NCBI RefSeq assembly: GCF_000720175.1
Contig: NZ_JOIX01000006.1
Coordinates: forward strand, 1-64,000
Reading direction: 5' to 3'
Length of the DNA: 64,000 nt
Origin: Streptomyces sp. NRRL S-337
GTDB lineage: Bacteria > Actinomycetota > Actinomycetes > Streptomycetales > Streptomycetaceae
This document shows positions 27,071 through 37,106 of the stretch, piece by piece. The position numbers and the translations under genes were made by a program. The notes below the pieces were generated by a model. That model was not told the origin of the DNA. It searched no databases and worked only from the letters and a program-made list of their open reading frames with translations. Positions within the stretch are counted from its first letter, which is position 1; the number at the start of each line of letters is the position of its first letter.

Positions 27071-27790
27071 TCAGGAGGCGGCCGGGTCCGGAGCCGCTCC
27101 CACGGTGTCGCCACCGGCGAACGCCCCCGCCCGTGCCGCGGCCAGCGTGACCGCCACGGCCTGGTCGGCGAGTGTGCGGTCGATCGGCTCACGGGTGATG
27201 AACAGCCGGAAGAAGAGCGGCGCCGAGACGGACCGGACGAGCGCGCCGGCGTCCAACGGGGCGGCCAACTCCTCGCGTGCGACCGCGCGTTCCACGATGG
27301 CCTCGCAGCGCGTGAACCGCTCGGCGTAGTAGGCGCGCAGTGCCTCCGCGGCCCGTTCCGACTGGAAGGCGGCGGCGATCATCGCGGAGCCCGACGAGGC
27401 CACCGCGGGGTCGGTGAAGGAGGCGACGACCTCATGGGCGAGCGCCCGCAGATCGCCTTCCAATGACCCGGTGTCCGGCGGTGTCCAGCTGTCCTCGCCC
27501 GCCAGGTCGAGGGCGTCCGCGACCAGGCCCTCGACGTCCTTCCAGCGGCGGTACAGCGTGGTCTTGTGCACGCCGGAGTGCTCGGCGACATATTCGACCG
27601 TCAGGCCGGGGTAGCCGTACTCGGTGAGGCCGGCCAGCACCGCGTCGCGGACCGCGGCGCGGGTGCGGGCGGTCCTGCCGCCGGGACGGCGGGTGCCGGG
27701 GGCGGAGGGCTCGGCGCTGCCGGCCTTGTCCCGCGCGGGTTCTCCAGTCAATTGCAACTCCAGTTGCGTTAGTTGGGTGGACTGTGTCAT
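27071..27790 (-). CDS. TetR-family regulator of ABC-F gene
   Basis: 239-residue TetR/AcrR repressor. The first 45 residues are a loose extension; the helix-turn-helix is LTVEYVAEHSGVHKTTLYRRWKD and the C-terminal domain is of the TetR_C type. It is divergent from the ABC-F gene, whose ATG is 46 bases away. Two GCAAC-N4-GTTGC sites, one in the intergenic gap and one inside its own first codons, suggest autoregulation and control of the ABC-F gene. A TACGCT box lies four bases before its ATG, so it may be leaderless. Confidence 0.9.
   Translation of the reverse strand: MTQSTQLTQLELQLTGEPARDKAGSAEPSAPGTRRPGGRTARTRAAVRDAVLAGLTEYGYPGLTVEYVAEHSGVHKTTLYRRWKDVEGLVADALDLAGEDSWTPPDTGSLEGDLRALAHEVVASFTDPAVASSGSAMIAAAFQSERAAEALRAYYAERFTRCEAIVERAVAREELAAPLDAGALVRSVSAPLFFRLFITREPIDRTLADQAVAVTLAAARAGAFAGGDTVGAAPDPAAS
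27754..27767. promoter_or_regulatory. GCAAC-N4-GTTGC operator, inner copy
   Basis: GCAACTCCAGTTGC lies within the first codons of the tetR gene. It shares its half-sites and 4-base spacer with the copy at 27800-27819, 49 bases centre to centre. Confidence 0.62.
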
Positions 27791-27799
27791 CCTCAGCGT

Positions 27800-27819
27800 A
27801 ACGCAACGAGTGTTGCGTT
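27800..27819. promoter_or_regulatory. GCAAC-N4-GTTGC operator, intergenic copy
   Basis: AACGCAACGAGTGTTGCGTT is a perfect 8-bp inverted repeat with a 4-base spacer. It overlaps the likely -10/-35 regions of both the tetR gene and the ABC-F gene, the classic place for a TetR repressor. Confidence 0.75.
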
Positions 27820-27835
27820 TACTGGGGGAGGTTGT

Positions 27836-29455
<1,620 letters not shown>

Positions 29456-29801
29456 GCCGGTTGCCTGCCGAGGTCACCGCCGCGATCGGTGCGGGACCAA
29501 GCCGAGAGCGTCGCCGTCCGCTTCCGGCGCGGCCACGTTTCCCATCGGTGCGCTGACGTGCAGCACGGGCCCTGGCGGACATCCACGCCGACCCGATCGA
29601 CGGGACGAGCCGGACCGGCCCGTCGAGGCCGGTCACCACCGCAGGCGTCCACGGCGGGCGTCCGCCGTCTGCGCCGACAGCCACTGCCACCGCCGGCGCG
29701 GCCATGTCCCATGTCCTCGGCAAGCCGGGCGCCGAACGCCCAGACCCTCCCGCAACGGCCCGCGTGCGGCATGTACAGGGCAGGCGTTTTAGGCTGGCCG
29801 C
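29456..29801. other. 346-base gap, mostly featureless
   Basis: No open frame with protein-like composition and no clear hairpin. Only the last bases carry a signal: TAGGCT at 29790-29795, six bases before ATG 29802, a likely leaderless promoter. Confidence 0.7.
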
Positions 29802-30461
29802 ATGGCTCGCCCCCGACGCATCGTGCTCCTCCGTCATGGGGAGTCGGAGGGGAACATCGACGACTCCATCTACGAGCGGGAGCCGGACCACGCCCTCTCC
29901 CTCACCAAGGCGGGGCGGCGGCAGGCGGAGGAGGCCGGTGCCCCGCTCCGCGAGATGTTCGGCGACGAGCGGATCTCCGCCTACGTCTCGCCCTACCGGC
30001 GCACCCACCAGACCTTCCGCGAGCTCGCCCTCGACCCGGGCAAGGTCCGGGTGCGCGAGGAGCCGCGGCTGCGCGAGCAGGACTGGGGCAACTGGCAGGA
30101 CCGCGATGACGTACGGCTGCAGAAGGCGTACCGGGATGCGTACGGTCACTTCTTCTACCGTTTCGCCCAGGGCGAGTCCGGTGCGGACGTCTACGACCGG
30201 GTCGGGGCGTTCCTGGAGAGCCTGTGGCGCAGCTTCGAGGACCCGAACCATCCGCCGAACGTCCTGATCGTCACGCACGGTCTCACCATGCGGTTGTTCT
30301 GCATGCGCTGGTTCCACTGGACCGTCGCCGAATTCGAGTCGCTGTCCAACCCGGGCAACGCCGAATGGCGCACCCTGCTGCTCGGACCGGACGGCCGCTA
30401 CACCCTCGACCGGCCCTTCGAGCGCTGGTGTGAACCCGAGCCTTATGGCGTCACCGGTTAA
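29802..30461 (+). CDS. Histidine phosphatase (phosphoglycerate mutase-like)
   Basis: 219-residue branch-1 histidine phosphatase. RHGESEGN (Arg11, His12) carries the phospho-accepting His; a second Arg lies in SPYRRTHQTF, EQDWGNW is typical, and the second His is in VTHGLTMRLF. The substrate is unknown. The start is probably leaderless (TAGGCT six bases before the ATG). The stop is 11 bases from the next gene, so the two may form a small operon. Confidence 0.92.
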   Translation: MARPRRIVLLRHGESEGNIDDSIYEREPDHALSLTKAGRRQAEEAGAPLREMFGDERISAYVSPYRRTHQTFRELALDPGKVRVREEPRLREQDWGNWQDRDDVRLQKAYRDAYGHFFYRFAQGESGADVYDRVGAFLESLWRSFEDPNHPPNVLIVTHGLTMRLFCMRWFHWTVAEFESLSNPGNAEWRTLLLGPDGRYTLDRPFERWCEPEPYGVTG

Positions 30462-30472
30462 AGTGCACACCG

Positions 30473-31381
30473 ATGACCCCCGACCACCGTGACGCAGACC
30501 GCTGTGCGCGGGCTCTGGCGAGCCTGCGCGGACTGTCCGTGGGCGATGCCCTCGGATCCCAGTTCTTCGTCCCCGCCCACTATCCTGCCCTCAAGCGCCG
30601 CGAGCTGCCGCCCACCCCGTGGCAGTGGACCGACGACACGGAGATGGCCTGCTCCGTCCTGGCCGTGCTCGTCACGCACGGCCGGATCGACCAGGACGCC
30701 CTGGCCGCCTCCTTCGCCGACCACCACGACTTCGACCGCGGCTACGGCCCGGCCGTCAACCGCCTGCTCCGGCTGATCCGCGAGGGCGGCGACTGGCGCG
30801 AGCTGTCGTCGGCGCTCTTCAACGGCCAGGGGTCCTGGGGCAACGGCGCCGCCATGCGCATCGCGCCCCTCGGCGCGTGGTACGCCGACGACCCCGAGCA
30901 GGCCACGCACCAGGCGGAGATCTCCGCCTACACCACGCACCAGCACCGCGAGGCCGTGGTCGGCGCCATGGCCGTGGCCGCGGCGGCCGCCCTGGTCGCC
31001 GACCCGAGCCGGCAGACCGGCCCCGAGGAGCTGCTCGACGGGGTACTGGAGCTGATCCCGCGCAGCGCCGTACAGGCCGGACTCCGCCGGGCGAGGGACA
31101 TGCTCGACTACGCCGACTCCGGCACCGTCGCCGCCGTCCTGGGCTGCGGCCGGCGCACCAGCGCCCATGACACCGTGCCCTTCACCCTGTGGGCGGCGGC
31201 CCGCCATCTCGGCAACTACGAGAAGGCCTTCTGGACAACCGTGCGGGCCGGCGGCGATGTCGACACCACCTGCGGCATCGTCGGCGGGATCGTGGCCGCC
31301 GACCCCGCCGGCGCGCCCCCCGCGGCATGGCTGGAGGGCACCGAGCCCCTCCCGTCCTGGGCTCCCACCCTCGAAGACTGA
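30473..31381 (+). CDS. ADP-ribosylglycohydrolase (DraG/ARH family)
   Basis: 302-residue all-helical hydrolase that removes ADP-ribose from proteins or other acceptors. Both divalent-metal motifs are present: WTDDTEMA near residue 56 and GGDVDTTCGIVGGI near residue 262. SWGNGAAMRIAPLG is also typical. ATG 30473 comes shortly after the phosphatase stop. No ADP-ribosyltransferase is nearby, so the partner reaction cannot be assigned. Confidence 0.92.
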   Translation: MTPDHRDADRCARALASLRGLSVGDALGSQFFVPAHYPALKRRELPPTPWQWTDDTEMACSVLAVLVTHGRIDQDALAASFADHHDFDRGYGPAVNRLLRLIREGGDWRELSSALFNGQGSWGNGAAMRIAPLGAWYADDPEQATHQAEISAYTTHQHREAVVGAMAVAAAAALVADPSRQTGPEELLDGVLELIPRSAVQAGLRRARDMLDYADSGTVAAVLGCGRRTSAHDTVPFTLWAAARHLGNYEKAFWTTVRAGGDVDTTCGIVGGIVAADPAGAPPAAWLEGTEPLPSWAPTLED

Positions 31382-31702
31382 CCACACGCACGACCACCCC
31401 TGCCCCACGACTCCGCGCCCCGGCCGGAAGCTGATCCTTCACTCCGTGGTCGGCCGAGTTCCCGGACGCGACCGGTGGGCGCCAACGCGCGGGGCGGACC
31501 CCCAACTTCGCGCTGCCCGCTCGCGTCCGAGCAGACGCACGGCAACGATCCGCAGGTCCGGGAAGGCCGCACACCGGCGGCTCGCGTACCCATCGGTAGG
31601 GTCACCTGCTCAGCCCGCCCGTTCCCGCACCGGCACCGTTTGCGGCCAGGTATGGATCCGATGCGGAACGCTGGGCCGAATAGGCGTAATCTGGCTGGCG
31701 CC
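31382..31702. other. 321-base gap upstream of rnhB
   Basis: No gene. Near its right end TAATCT (31687-31692) lies ten bases before the rnhB ATG and may be the -10 box. I see no further structure. Confidence 0.6.
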
Positions 31703-32404
31703 ATGCCGTACGAGCCCCCCACCCATACCGTCGAGCGATCATTGCGCGCCACGACGGGCGCCAAGATCGTTGCAGGGATCGACGAGGTCGGACGCGGAGC
31801 CTGGGCCGGACCGGTCAGCGTCTGCGCGGCCATCACCGGACTCCGCCGACCGCCCGACGGACTCACCGATTCCAAGCTGCTGACCCACAAGCGCCGCGCC
31901 GAACTGTGCGCAGTGCTCGGCCAATGGGTCACCGCCTACGCCCTGGGGCACTCCTCGCCGCAGGAGATCGACGAGCTGGGCATGACCGCGGCACTGCGGC
32001 TCGCGGCCGTACGCGCCCTGGAGGCGCTGCCGGTCCGTCCGGACGCGGTCATCCTCGACGGCAAGCACAACTACCTGGGCACGCCGTGGCAGGTCCGCAC
32101 GGTCATCAAGGGGGACCAGTCCTGCATCGCGGTTGCCGCCGCGTCCGTGCTCGCCAAGGTGCAGCGCGACGCGATGATGGCCGAAGTGGGCCTGGATTAC
32201 GCCGACTTCGACTTCGCGACCAACGCCGGCTACCCGTCGCCGACCCATCGCATCGCCCTGGAGGAGTACGGACCCACGCCGCACCACCGGGTGTCGTGGT
32301 CCTACATGGACGCGCTGCCCCGGTGGCGGCATCTGAAGAAGGTGCGCATCACCCCCGAAGCAGCCGCTCTGGAAGCCGGCGGCCAACTCGGCTTCGACTT
32401 CTGA
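31703..32404 (+). CDS. rnhB: Ribonuclease HII
   Basis: 233-residue endonuclease that nicks RNA in RNA-DNA hybrids and at single ribonucleotides. [13 protein letters not shown] carries the Asp-Glu catalytic pair plus the GRG ribonucleotide-sensing motif; [10 protein letters not shown] and [12 protein letters not shown] are also family motifs. ATG 31703 gives normal length; in-frame codons upstream to 31475 are not protein-like. Other repair genes (recQ, lexA) are in the same region. Confidence 0.95.
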   Translation: MPYEPPTHTVERSLRATTGAKIVAGIDEVGRGAWAGPVSVCAAITGLRRPPDGLTDSKLLTHKRRAELCAVLGQWVTAYALGHSSPQEIDELGMTAALRLAAVRALEALPVRPDAVILDGKHNYLGTPWQVRTVIKGDQSCIAVAAASVLAKVQRDAMMAEVGLDYADFDFATNAGYPSPTHRIALEEYGPTPHHRVSWSYMDALPRWRHLKKVRITPEAAALEAGGQLGFDF

Positions 32405-32470
32405 GCGGTGCGGGCATCAATTCGGTACCCGATGACGTGTCCCGCACTTACGTTTGATAGACATCCCTTT

Positions 32471-33118
32471 ATGCCTCTCATCCCCGAGGAGCCTCAGATT
32501 CACGAGAGTGTCCCGGGTCCCCGCGCAACCTCGGCCGCCGGCCGTACCGCGCCGACCCCCCGTCCTGTTCCTGGTCCCGGCCCCCGCCCCGCGCCGCCGC
32601 GCGGTGCTCCCGCGGCCAGTGCCCGTCCGGGCAAGCCCGGACCCGCTGCCCCGCCGCGTGGGCCTGTCGCCGCTCCGCCGGCGCAGCGCACCGGCTCCCC
32701 GCAGCCCCCGGCCGGCGAGACCGGCACGGCCGGAGCGCAGCTCCAGCTGATTCCGGCGCCCGCCGCCGGTGCCATCGACGCCGCCGACGAAGCCGTCGAC
32801 CTGCTGTTGGACTCGGGGCGTGCCCCGGGTGAAATCCTGGTGCTCACCACGGGCGAGACCCACCCGTGGGCCGCGCACGAGCTGTCCTTCGGTGAGGCGT
32901 CCTACTGGGCCCAACACGACGCCGCTGACGACGTGTTCTACGCGGATGCCGACGCCGAGCGTGCCACCGGCCGCCCCGTCGTGGTCGTCGCCGTCAACGG
33001 CGACACGGACGAGGTCACCGCACGGGCACTGCCCTCGGCGATGGCCCGCGCCGGAGCGCTGCTGATCGTCTGCGGCGACCCGCAGCGGATCAACACCGTT
33101 CTCGGCGCCGGCGTCTGA
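32471..33118 (+). CDS. Conserved hypothetical with Pro-rich N terminus
   Basis: 215 residues. The first 95 are Pro/Ala/Arg-rich and probably disordered. The remainder looks folded: DAADEAVDLLLDSGRAPGEILVLTTGETHPWAAHELSFGEASYW, then VVVVAVNGD and ALLIVCGDPQRIN, an alternating alpha/beta pattern like a helicase C-terminal or P-loop-like fragment without a P-loop. I do not recognise a function. It lies between rnhB and recQ. ATG 32471 has no strong ribosome site. Confidence 0.7.
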   Translation: MPLIPEEPQIHESVPGPRATSAAGRTAPTPRPVPGPGPRPAPPRGAPAASARPGKPGPAAPPRGPVAAPPAQRTGSPQPPAGETGTAGAQLQLIPAPAAGAIDAADEAVDLLLDSGRAPGEILVLTTGETHPWAAHELSFGEASYWAQHDAADDVFYADADAERATGRPVVVVAVNGDTDEVTARALPSAMARAGALLIVCGDPQRINTVLGAGV

Positions 33119-33304
33119 CCGCTTCCGCTCGCAGCAGCCCGTCGGCCCCAGAGGCCGTCGGGCTCGCCTGCGTTCCGGCACGTCCACAGCCCCGCTTCCG
33201 CGTACGGCTCTCGCGTCTTCCACGGCTCTCACCTTCTCGTACGGCCGTATTTCCGCGTACCGCCGGCGTTCGTGCGGTCCTGCGTTGAGTACGGCGGGAG
33301 GTGA

Positions 33305-34012
33305 TCAGCGTGCCGCCGTGTGCCGGTGGGCCTCCGGCGCCCCGCCGCCGGTGCTCCGCGGCGCCGGCCGGCCCTGTGCGAGGACCGTGGCCGTACGTGG
33401 CGCGTCCGGGCGTGGCGCCGTGGTGCGGCGCGCCCCGGCGAACCCGGCTCCCGGATGGCGGGCTTCCGTGCGCCGCTCGTCCTTGGGCGAAGATTTGGGC
33501 CGGCGCCCGCCCCGGCCTTCCCCCAGTACCTGCCAGCGGTCGGGGGTCAGCGCGATGTACGCACCGCAGCGGAGGCCGTGCAGCGTGCAGGCGTCGCGCA
33601 GGCCCCACATCCACGCGCCGTCGGTCTCCGTCCAACGGGGTTCCCCGTCACGGCAGTAGAGCAGCACGGCGGTCCGGACCGGGGCGCGCAGCCGGAGGTC
33701 GTGCGGGATCACCCGGCGCAGATGCGCCAGCAGGGCATTTCGGAACTCCCAGCCGTCGGGGGCGGCAGCGGGCTCGGTGAAGGACGCGCTGGCCGTCACC
33801 CGATCCTGCGCATCGAGCACCGCCACGACGGCCGTCGACGCCCCCGGACGATGACGCTCGTGCAGGCCGGCGACGACCTCACGGGGGTTGCGCAGCAGGG
33901 GTATACCGGCGGAGGCCCACTCGGCGGGCTCCAGCATCCGGCCCAGCCGGGCGGCTGGGTCGGTGGACCAGGGCGGCGAAAGGCGCGGCGGCGGGACGAA
34001 GTCGAAGGTCAC
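33305..34012 (-). CDS. Conserved hypothetical protein
   Basis: 235 residues with no family I can name. The first 165 look globular (VVAVLDAQDRVTASASF, RTAVLLYCRDGEPRWTETDGAWMWG); that pattern resembles DNA-repair RadC-like or sensor domains, but the match is not firm. The last 70 are Arg/Pro-rich and low-complexity. GTG 34012 follows GGGAGG closely. It is downstream of recQ in the same direction, separated by 289 bases. Confidence 0.65.
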   Translation of the reverse strand: MTFDFVPPPRLSPPWSTDPAARLGRMLEPAEWASAGIPLLRNPREVVAGLHERHRPGASTAVVAVLDAQDRVTASASFTEPAAAPDGWEFRNALLAHLRRVIPHDLRLRAPVRTAVLLYCRDGEPRWTETDGAWMWGLRDACTLHGLRCGAYIALTPDRWQVLGEGRGGRRPKSSPKDERRTEARHPGAGFAGARRTTAPRPDAPRTATVLAQGRPAPRSTGGGAPEAHRHTAAR

Positions 34013-34301
34013 GGTCCTCCCTTCGTCCACGCGTCAGCGCATCGGGCGATGTCCTGGTGTCCGAGCACCAGGTCATGACCGAGCGTGACCGCGGAGCGGC
34101 CGGTACGGGGAAGCACCTCCAATTCTTGCGGTCGTACCGGGATGCGGGCAACGAGCAATTCCCTCAGGAGACTGGAATCGCGCCATCTGTGACGAAAGTT
34201 CCCTGCTGTCGCACCCGTGCGTCGGCCCCGACCCGCGGCGTCGGGATCCCCGATGGCCACGGTTCCACCGGGCGGCCGCTGCCCACGCCCGGGACCATCA
34301 C

Positions 34302-36467
34302 CTACGCCTGCACGGCGAGGACCAGCGGAAACACCCCCTCGGCTCCGGCTCGCCGCAGCAGACGGGCGGCCATCGCCAGCGTCCAGCCGGTATCGGCATA
34401 GTCGTCCACCAGGAGCACCGGGCCGCCCACGGACGCAAGGCTCTGCGCCAGCTGCGGCGGTACGCCGAGTGAGCCGTGGAGCGCGCGCAACCGCTGGGCG
34501 CTGTTGCTGCGCGGAATCCTGGTGTCGGCACCGTCCTCCTCCGAGGCCACCACGCCCAGGAACGGCATCCGGCCGACCGCCGCGATCCGCTCGGCCAGCG
34601 AGCGGATCAGCTGCGGCCTGGTACGCGAGGAGAGACAGACCACTCCCACCGGGCGGGCCGGTGCATCCGGCTCCCCGGATGCCCAACCACCGGGCCCCTT
34701 CGCCCAGTCGGCGAGGACCGTGACCACCGCGGAGGCCACATCGTCCGGAATCGGACGGTCCGGTGCCTGCGCCGCGAGCATCGGGCGCAGTCGATTGCCC
34801 CAGCCGATGTCGGAGAGCCGGCCCAGCGCCCGGCCGGTCGCGGCCAGCTCGCCCGCCGGAATGCGCCCCTTGAGGTCGAGGCCGACGGCCGGCAGCCCCG
34901 TCGGCCACATCCGCCGCGGCTCCACCTCCACGCCCGGACGCCCCAGCTCACCGCGCGCGGCATCCAGCGAAGCGGCCGCCACCTCGGCGGTGAACCGCGC
35001 CCCGGCGCAGTTGTCGCACCGGCCGCAGGCGGCCGCCGCCTCGTCGTCCAACTGCCGCCGCAGGAACTCCATCCGGCAGCCGGTCGTGGTCGCGTACTCG
35101 CGCATCGCCTGCTGCTCGGCCTCGCGCTGCCGCGTCACCCACGCATAGCGCTCCGCGTCGTACGCCCAAGGCCGGCCCGTGGAGATCCAGCCGCCCTTGA
35201 CGCGCTGCACGGCGCCGTCCACGTCGAGCACCTTGAGCATGATCTCCAGGCGCGAGCGGCGCAGTTCGACCTGTGGCTCCAGGGCCGGCAGCGACACCGG
35301 CCGGCCGGCGGCGGCCAGTACGTCGAGGGTCTGGCGCACCTGTTCCTCGGGGGGAAACGCCAGCGAGGCGAAGTACTTCCAGATCGCCTCGTCCTCCCGG
35401 CCGGGCAGCAGCAGCACCTCGGCGTGCTCGACACCACGGCCGGCCCGGCCCACCTGCTGGTAGTACGCGATCGGCGAGGACGGCGAGCCCAGATGCACCA
35501 CGAAACCCAGATCGGGCTTGTCGAAGCCCATGCCCAGCGCGGAGGTGGCCACCAGCGCCTTGACGCGGTTGGCGAGCAGATCGTCCTCGGCCTGCTGGCG
35601 GTCGGCGTTCTCGGTCTTGCCCGTGTACGACGCGACCGTGTGCCCACGGTGACGCAGGAAGGCGGTGACTTCTTCGGCGGCGGCGACGGTGAGGGTGTAG
35701 ATGATCCCCGATCCCGGAAGCTCGTGCAGATGGTCCGCGAGCCAGGCCAGCCGGTGCGCGGCGTCCGGCAGCGGCAGCACGCCCAGACTCAGGCTCTCCC
35801 GGTCCAGCGGACCGCGCAGAACCAGCGCCTCGGCCGTGCCCTCGCCCGTCCCGAGCTGTTCGGCGACATCAGCGGTCACCCGCGCATTCGCCGTCGCGGT
35901 GGTGGCGAGCACAGGGACACCCGGCGGAAGATCGGCGAGCATGGTGCGCAGCCGCCGGTAGTCGGGGCGGAAGTCGTGGCCCCAGTCGGAGATGCAGTGG
36001 GCCTCGTCGACCACCAGCAGCCCCGTCGCCGCCGCGAGCTTGGGCAGGACCTGATCACGGAAATCGGGGTTGTTGAGCCGCTCCGGACTCACCAGCAGGA
36101 CGTCCACCTCACCCGCCGCCACCTCGGCCTGGACGGTGTCCCACTCCTCGGTGTTGGCCGAATTGATCGTGCGCGCGCGGATCCCGGCCCGGGCGGCCGC
36201 CTCCACCTGATTGCGCATCAGGGCGAGCAGCGGGGAGACGATCACGGTCGGTCCGCTGCCGCGCTCGCGCAGCAGCGCGGTCGCGACGAAATAGACCGCC
36301 GACTTGCCCCAGCCCGTGCGCTGCACGACCAGCGCGCGACGACGCTCGGCGACCAGGGCCTCGATCGCCCGCCACTGGTCCTCGCGCAGCCGGGCCGTAC
36401 CGCTGGGATCGCCGACGAGCCGGGTCAGGACGGCATCGGCCGCGGCACGCAGATCTTCGTTGCTCAT
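34302..36467 (-). CDS. recQ: RecQ helicase fused to a phosphoribosyltransferase-like domain
   Basis: 721-residue ATP-dependent 3'-5' DNA helicase. Walker A is QRTGWGKSA (about 49-57) and motif II is [24 protein letters not shown] is motif VI. CRMEF...CGRCDNC is the zinc-binding part of the RecQ C-terminal domain. After about residue 560 an extra domain ends in [23 protein letters not shown], a PRPP-binding loop of type I phosphoribosyltransferases. ATG 36467 is preferred; TTG 36479 in frame is possible. An inverted pair of DnaA-box-like 9-mers lies upstream (36519-36550). Confidence 0.93.
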   Translation of the reverse strand: MSNEDLRAAADAVLTRLVGDPSGTARLREDQWRAIEALVAERRRALVVQRTGWGKSAVYFVATALLRERGSGPTVIVSPLLALMRNQVEAAARAGIRARTINSANTEEWDTVQAEVAAGEVDVLLVSPERLNNPDFRDQVLPKLAAATGLLVVDEAHCISDWGHDFRPDYRRLRTMLADLPPGVPVLATTATANARVTADVAEQLGTGEGTAEALVLRGPLDRESLSLGVLPLPDAAHRLAWLADHLHELPGSGIIYTLTVAAAEEVTAFLRHRGHTVASYTGKTENADRQQAEDDLLANRVKALVATSALGMGFDKPDLGFVVHLGSPSSPIAYYQQVGRAGRGVEHAEVLLLPGREDEAIWKYFASLAFPPEEQVRQTLDVLAAAGRPVSLPALEPQVELRRSRLEIMLKVLDVDGAVQRVKGGWISTGRPWAYDAERYAWVTRQREAEQQAMREYATTTGCRMEFLRRQLDDEAAAACGRCDNCAGARFTAEVAAASLDAARGELGRPGVEVEPRRMWPTGLPAVGLDLKGRIPAGELAATGRALGRLSDIGWGNRLRPMLAAQAPDRPIPDDVASAVVTVLADWAKGPGGWASGEPDAPARPVGVVCLSSRTRPQLIRSLAERIAAVGRMPFLGVVASEEDGADTRIPRSNSAQRLRALHGSLGVPPQLAQSLASVGGPVLLVDDYADTGWTLAMAARLLRRAGAEGVFPLVLAVQA

Positions 36468-36517
36468 GCCCCCATGCAACCCGATGCCACTGACAATGCG
36501 CGAACCCCCGCCCGAGC

Positions 36518-36551
36518 CTGTGGATAACTCGTCACCCAGAGTTATCCACAG
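36518..36551. promoter_or_regulatory. Inverted pair of DnaA-box-like sequences
   Basis: CTGTGGATAACTC (36518-36530) and GAGTTATCCACAG (36539-36551) are perfect 13-base inverted repeats with an 8-base loop. Each contains the 9-mer TTATCCACA, the classic DnaA box. It lies between divergent recQ and the DUF4192 gene. Confidence 0.6.
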
Positions 36552-36590
36552 GGGTCGCGGCGCGGCGGCCGATCGCGAGATCTTCGAGCC

Positions 36591-37079
36591 ATGAACTCGC
36601 AGAGCGAACCGCGCAAGCGCAGCACCGACCCCAACTCACCGGCGTCCCCGGCGACTTCCGAGACACCCCCGACACCTTCCGACGCACCCACCCCTCCGAA
36701 CCCTCCGACCTCCTCGACTCCGAACGCTTCGACCTCCTCGTCCCCGTCCACGTCATCCACCCGTCCCACCTCTGCCGCCCCTCCGACGTCCTCGACACGC
36801 TCCAACCCGCCGACCCCTCCTCCTTCCTCGATCCCGGGCCCCCGCCCCTCTCCCGAGTCCTCCCACGCGCCGATCGATCCCCGGCCCACCGACCCTGCGG
36901 ACCCCACCGAGTCCTCCCGCCACACCGGCGCAACCGACTCCCCGCACCTCTCCGTACCGGCACCTGCCGACGCGCTTCCGGCGCCGGCCGCGGAGTCCCA
37001 GGTCACGCTGCGGAGTCCGGCCGAGCTGGCCGACGCGCTGCCGTATTTGATGGGCTTCTATCCAAACTACCGACGCTAG
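36591..37079 (+). pseudogene. DUF4192 gene truncated by prophage insertion
   Basis: The frame starts with about 140 residues rich in Pro, Ser and Thr, then enters a DUF4192 domain: SQVTLRSPAELADALPYLMGFYP. Intact homologues continue for 150 or more residues after this point. Here the frame leaves the family after GFYP and stops six codons later (TAG 37077-37079), in DNA that leads straight to a phage integrase. The 3' part should lie past attR, outside this window. Confidence 0.85.
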
Positions 37080-37090
37080 AGGGGTAGGCG
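37050..37090. other. Prophage left attachment site (attL region)
   Basis: The host/phage junction lies within about 37052-37066, where the DUF4192 reading frame departs from its family. Serine integrases recombine at about 40-50 bp sites with a 2-bp core, so the exact crossover dinucleotide cannot be placed without the empty site or attR. Confidence 0.7.
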
Positions 37091-37106
37091 GTTTTATCGT
37101 GGCCTC

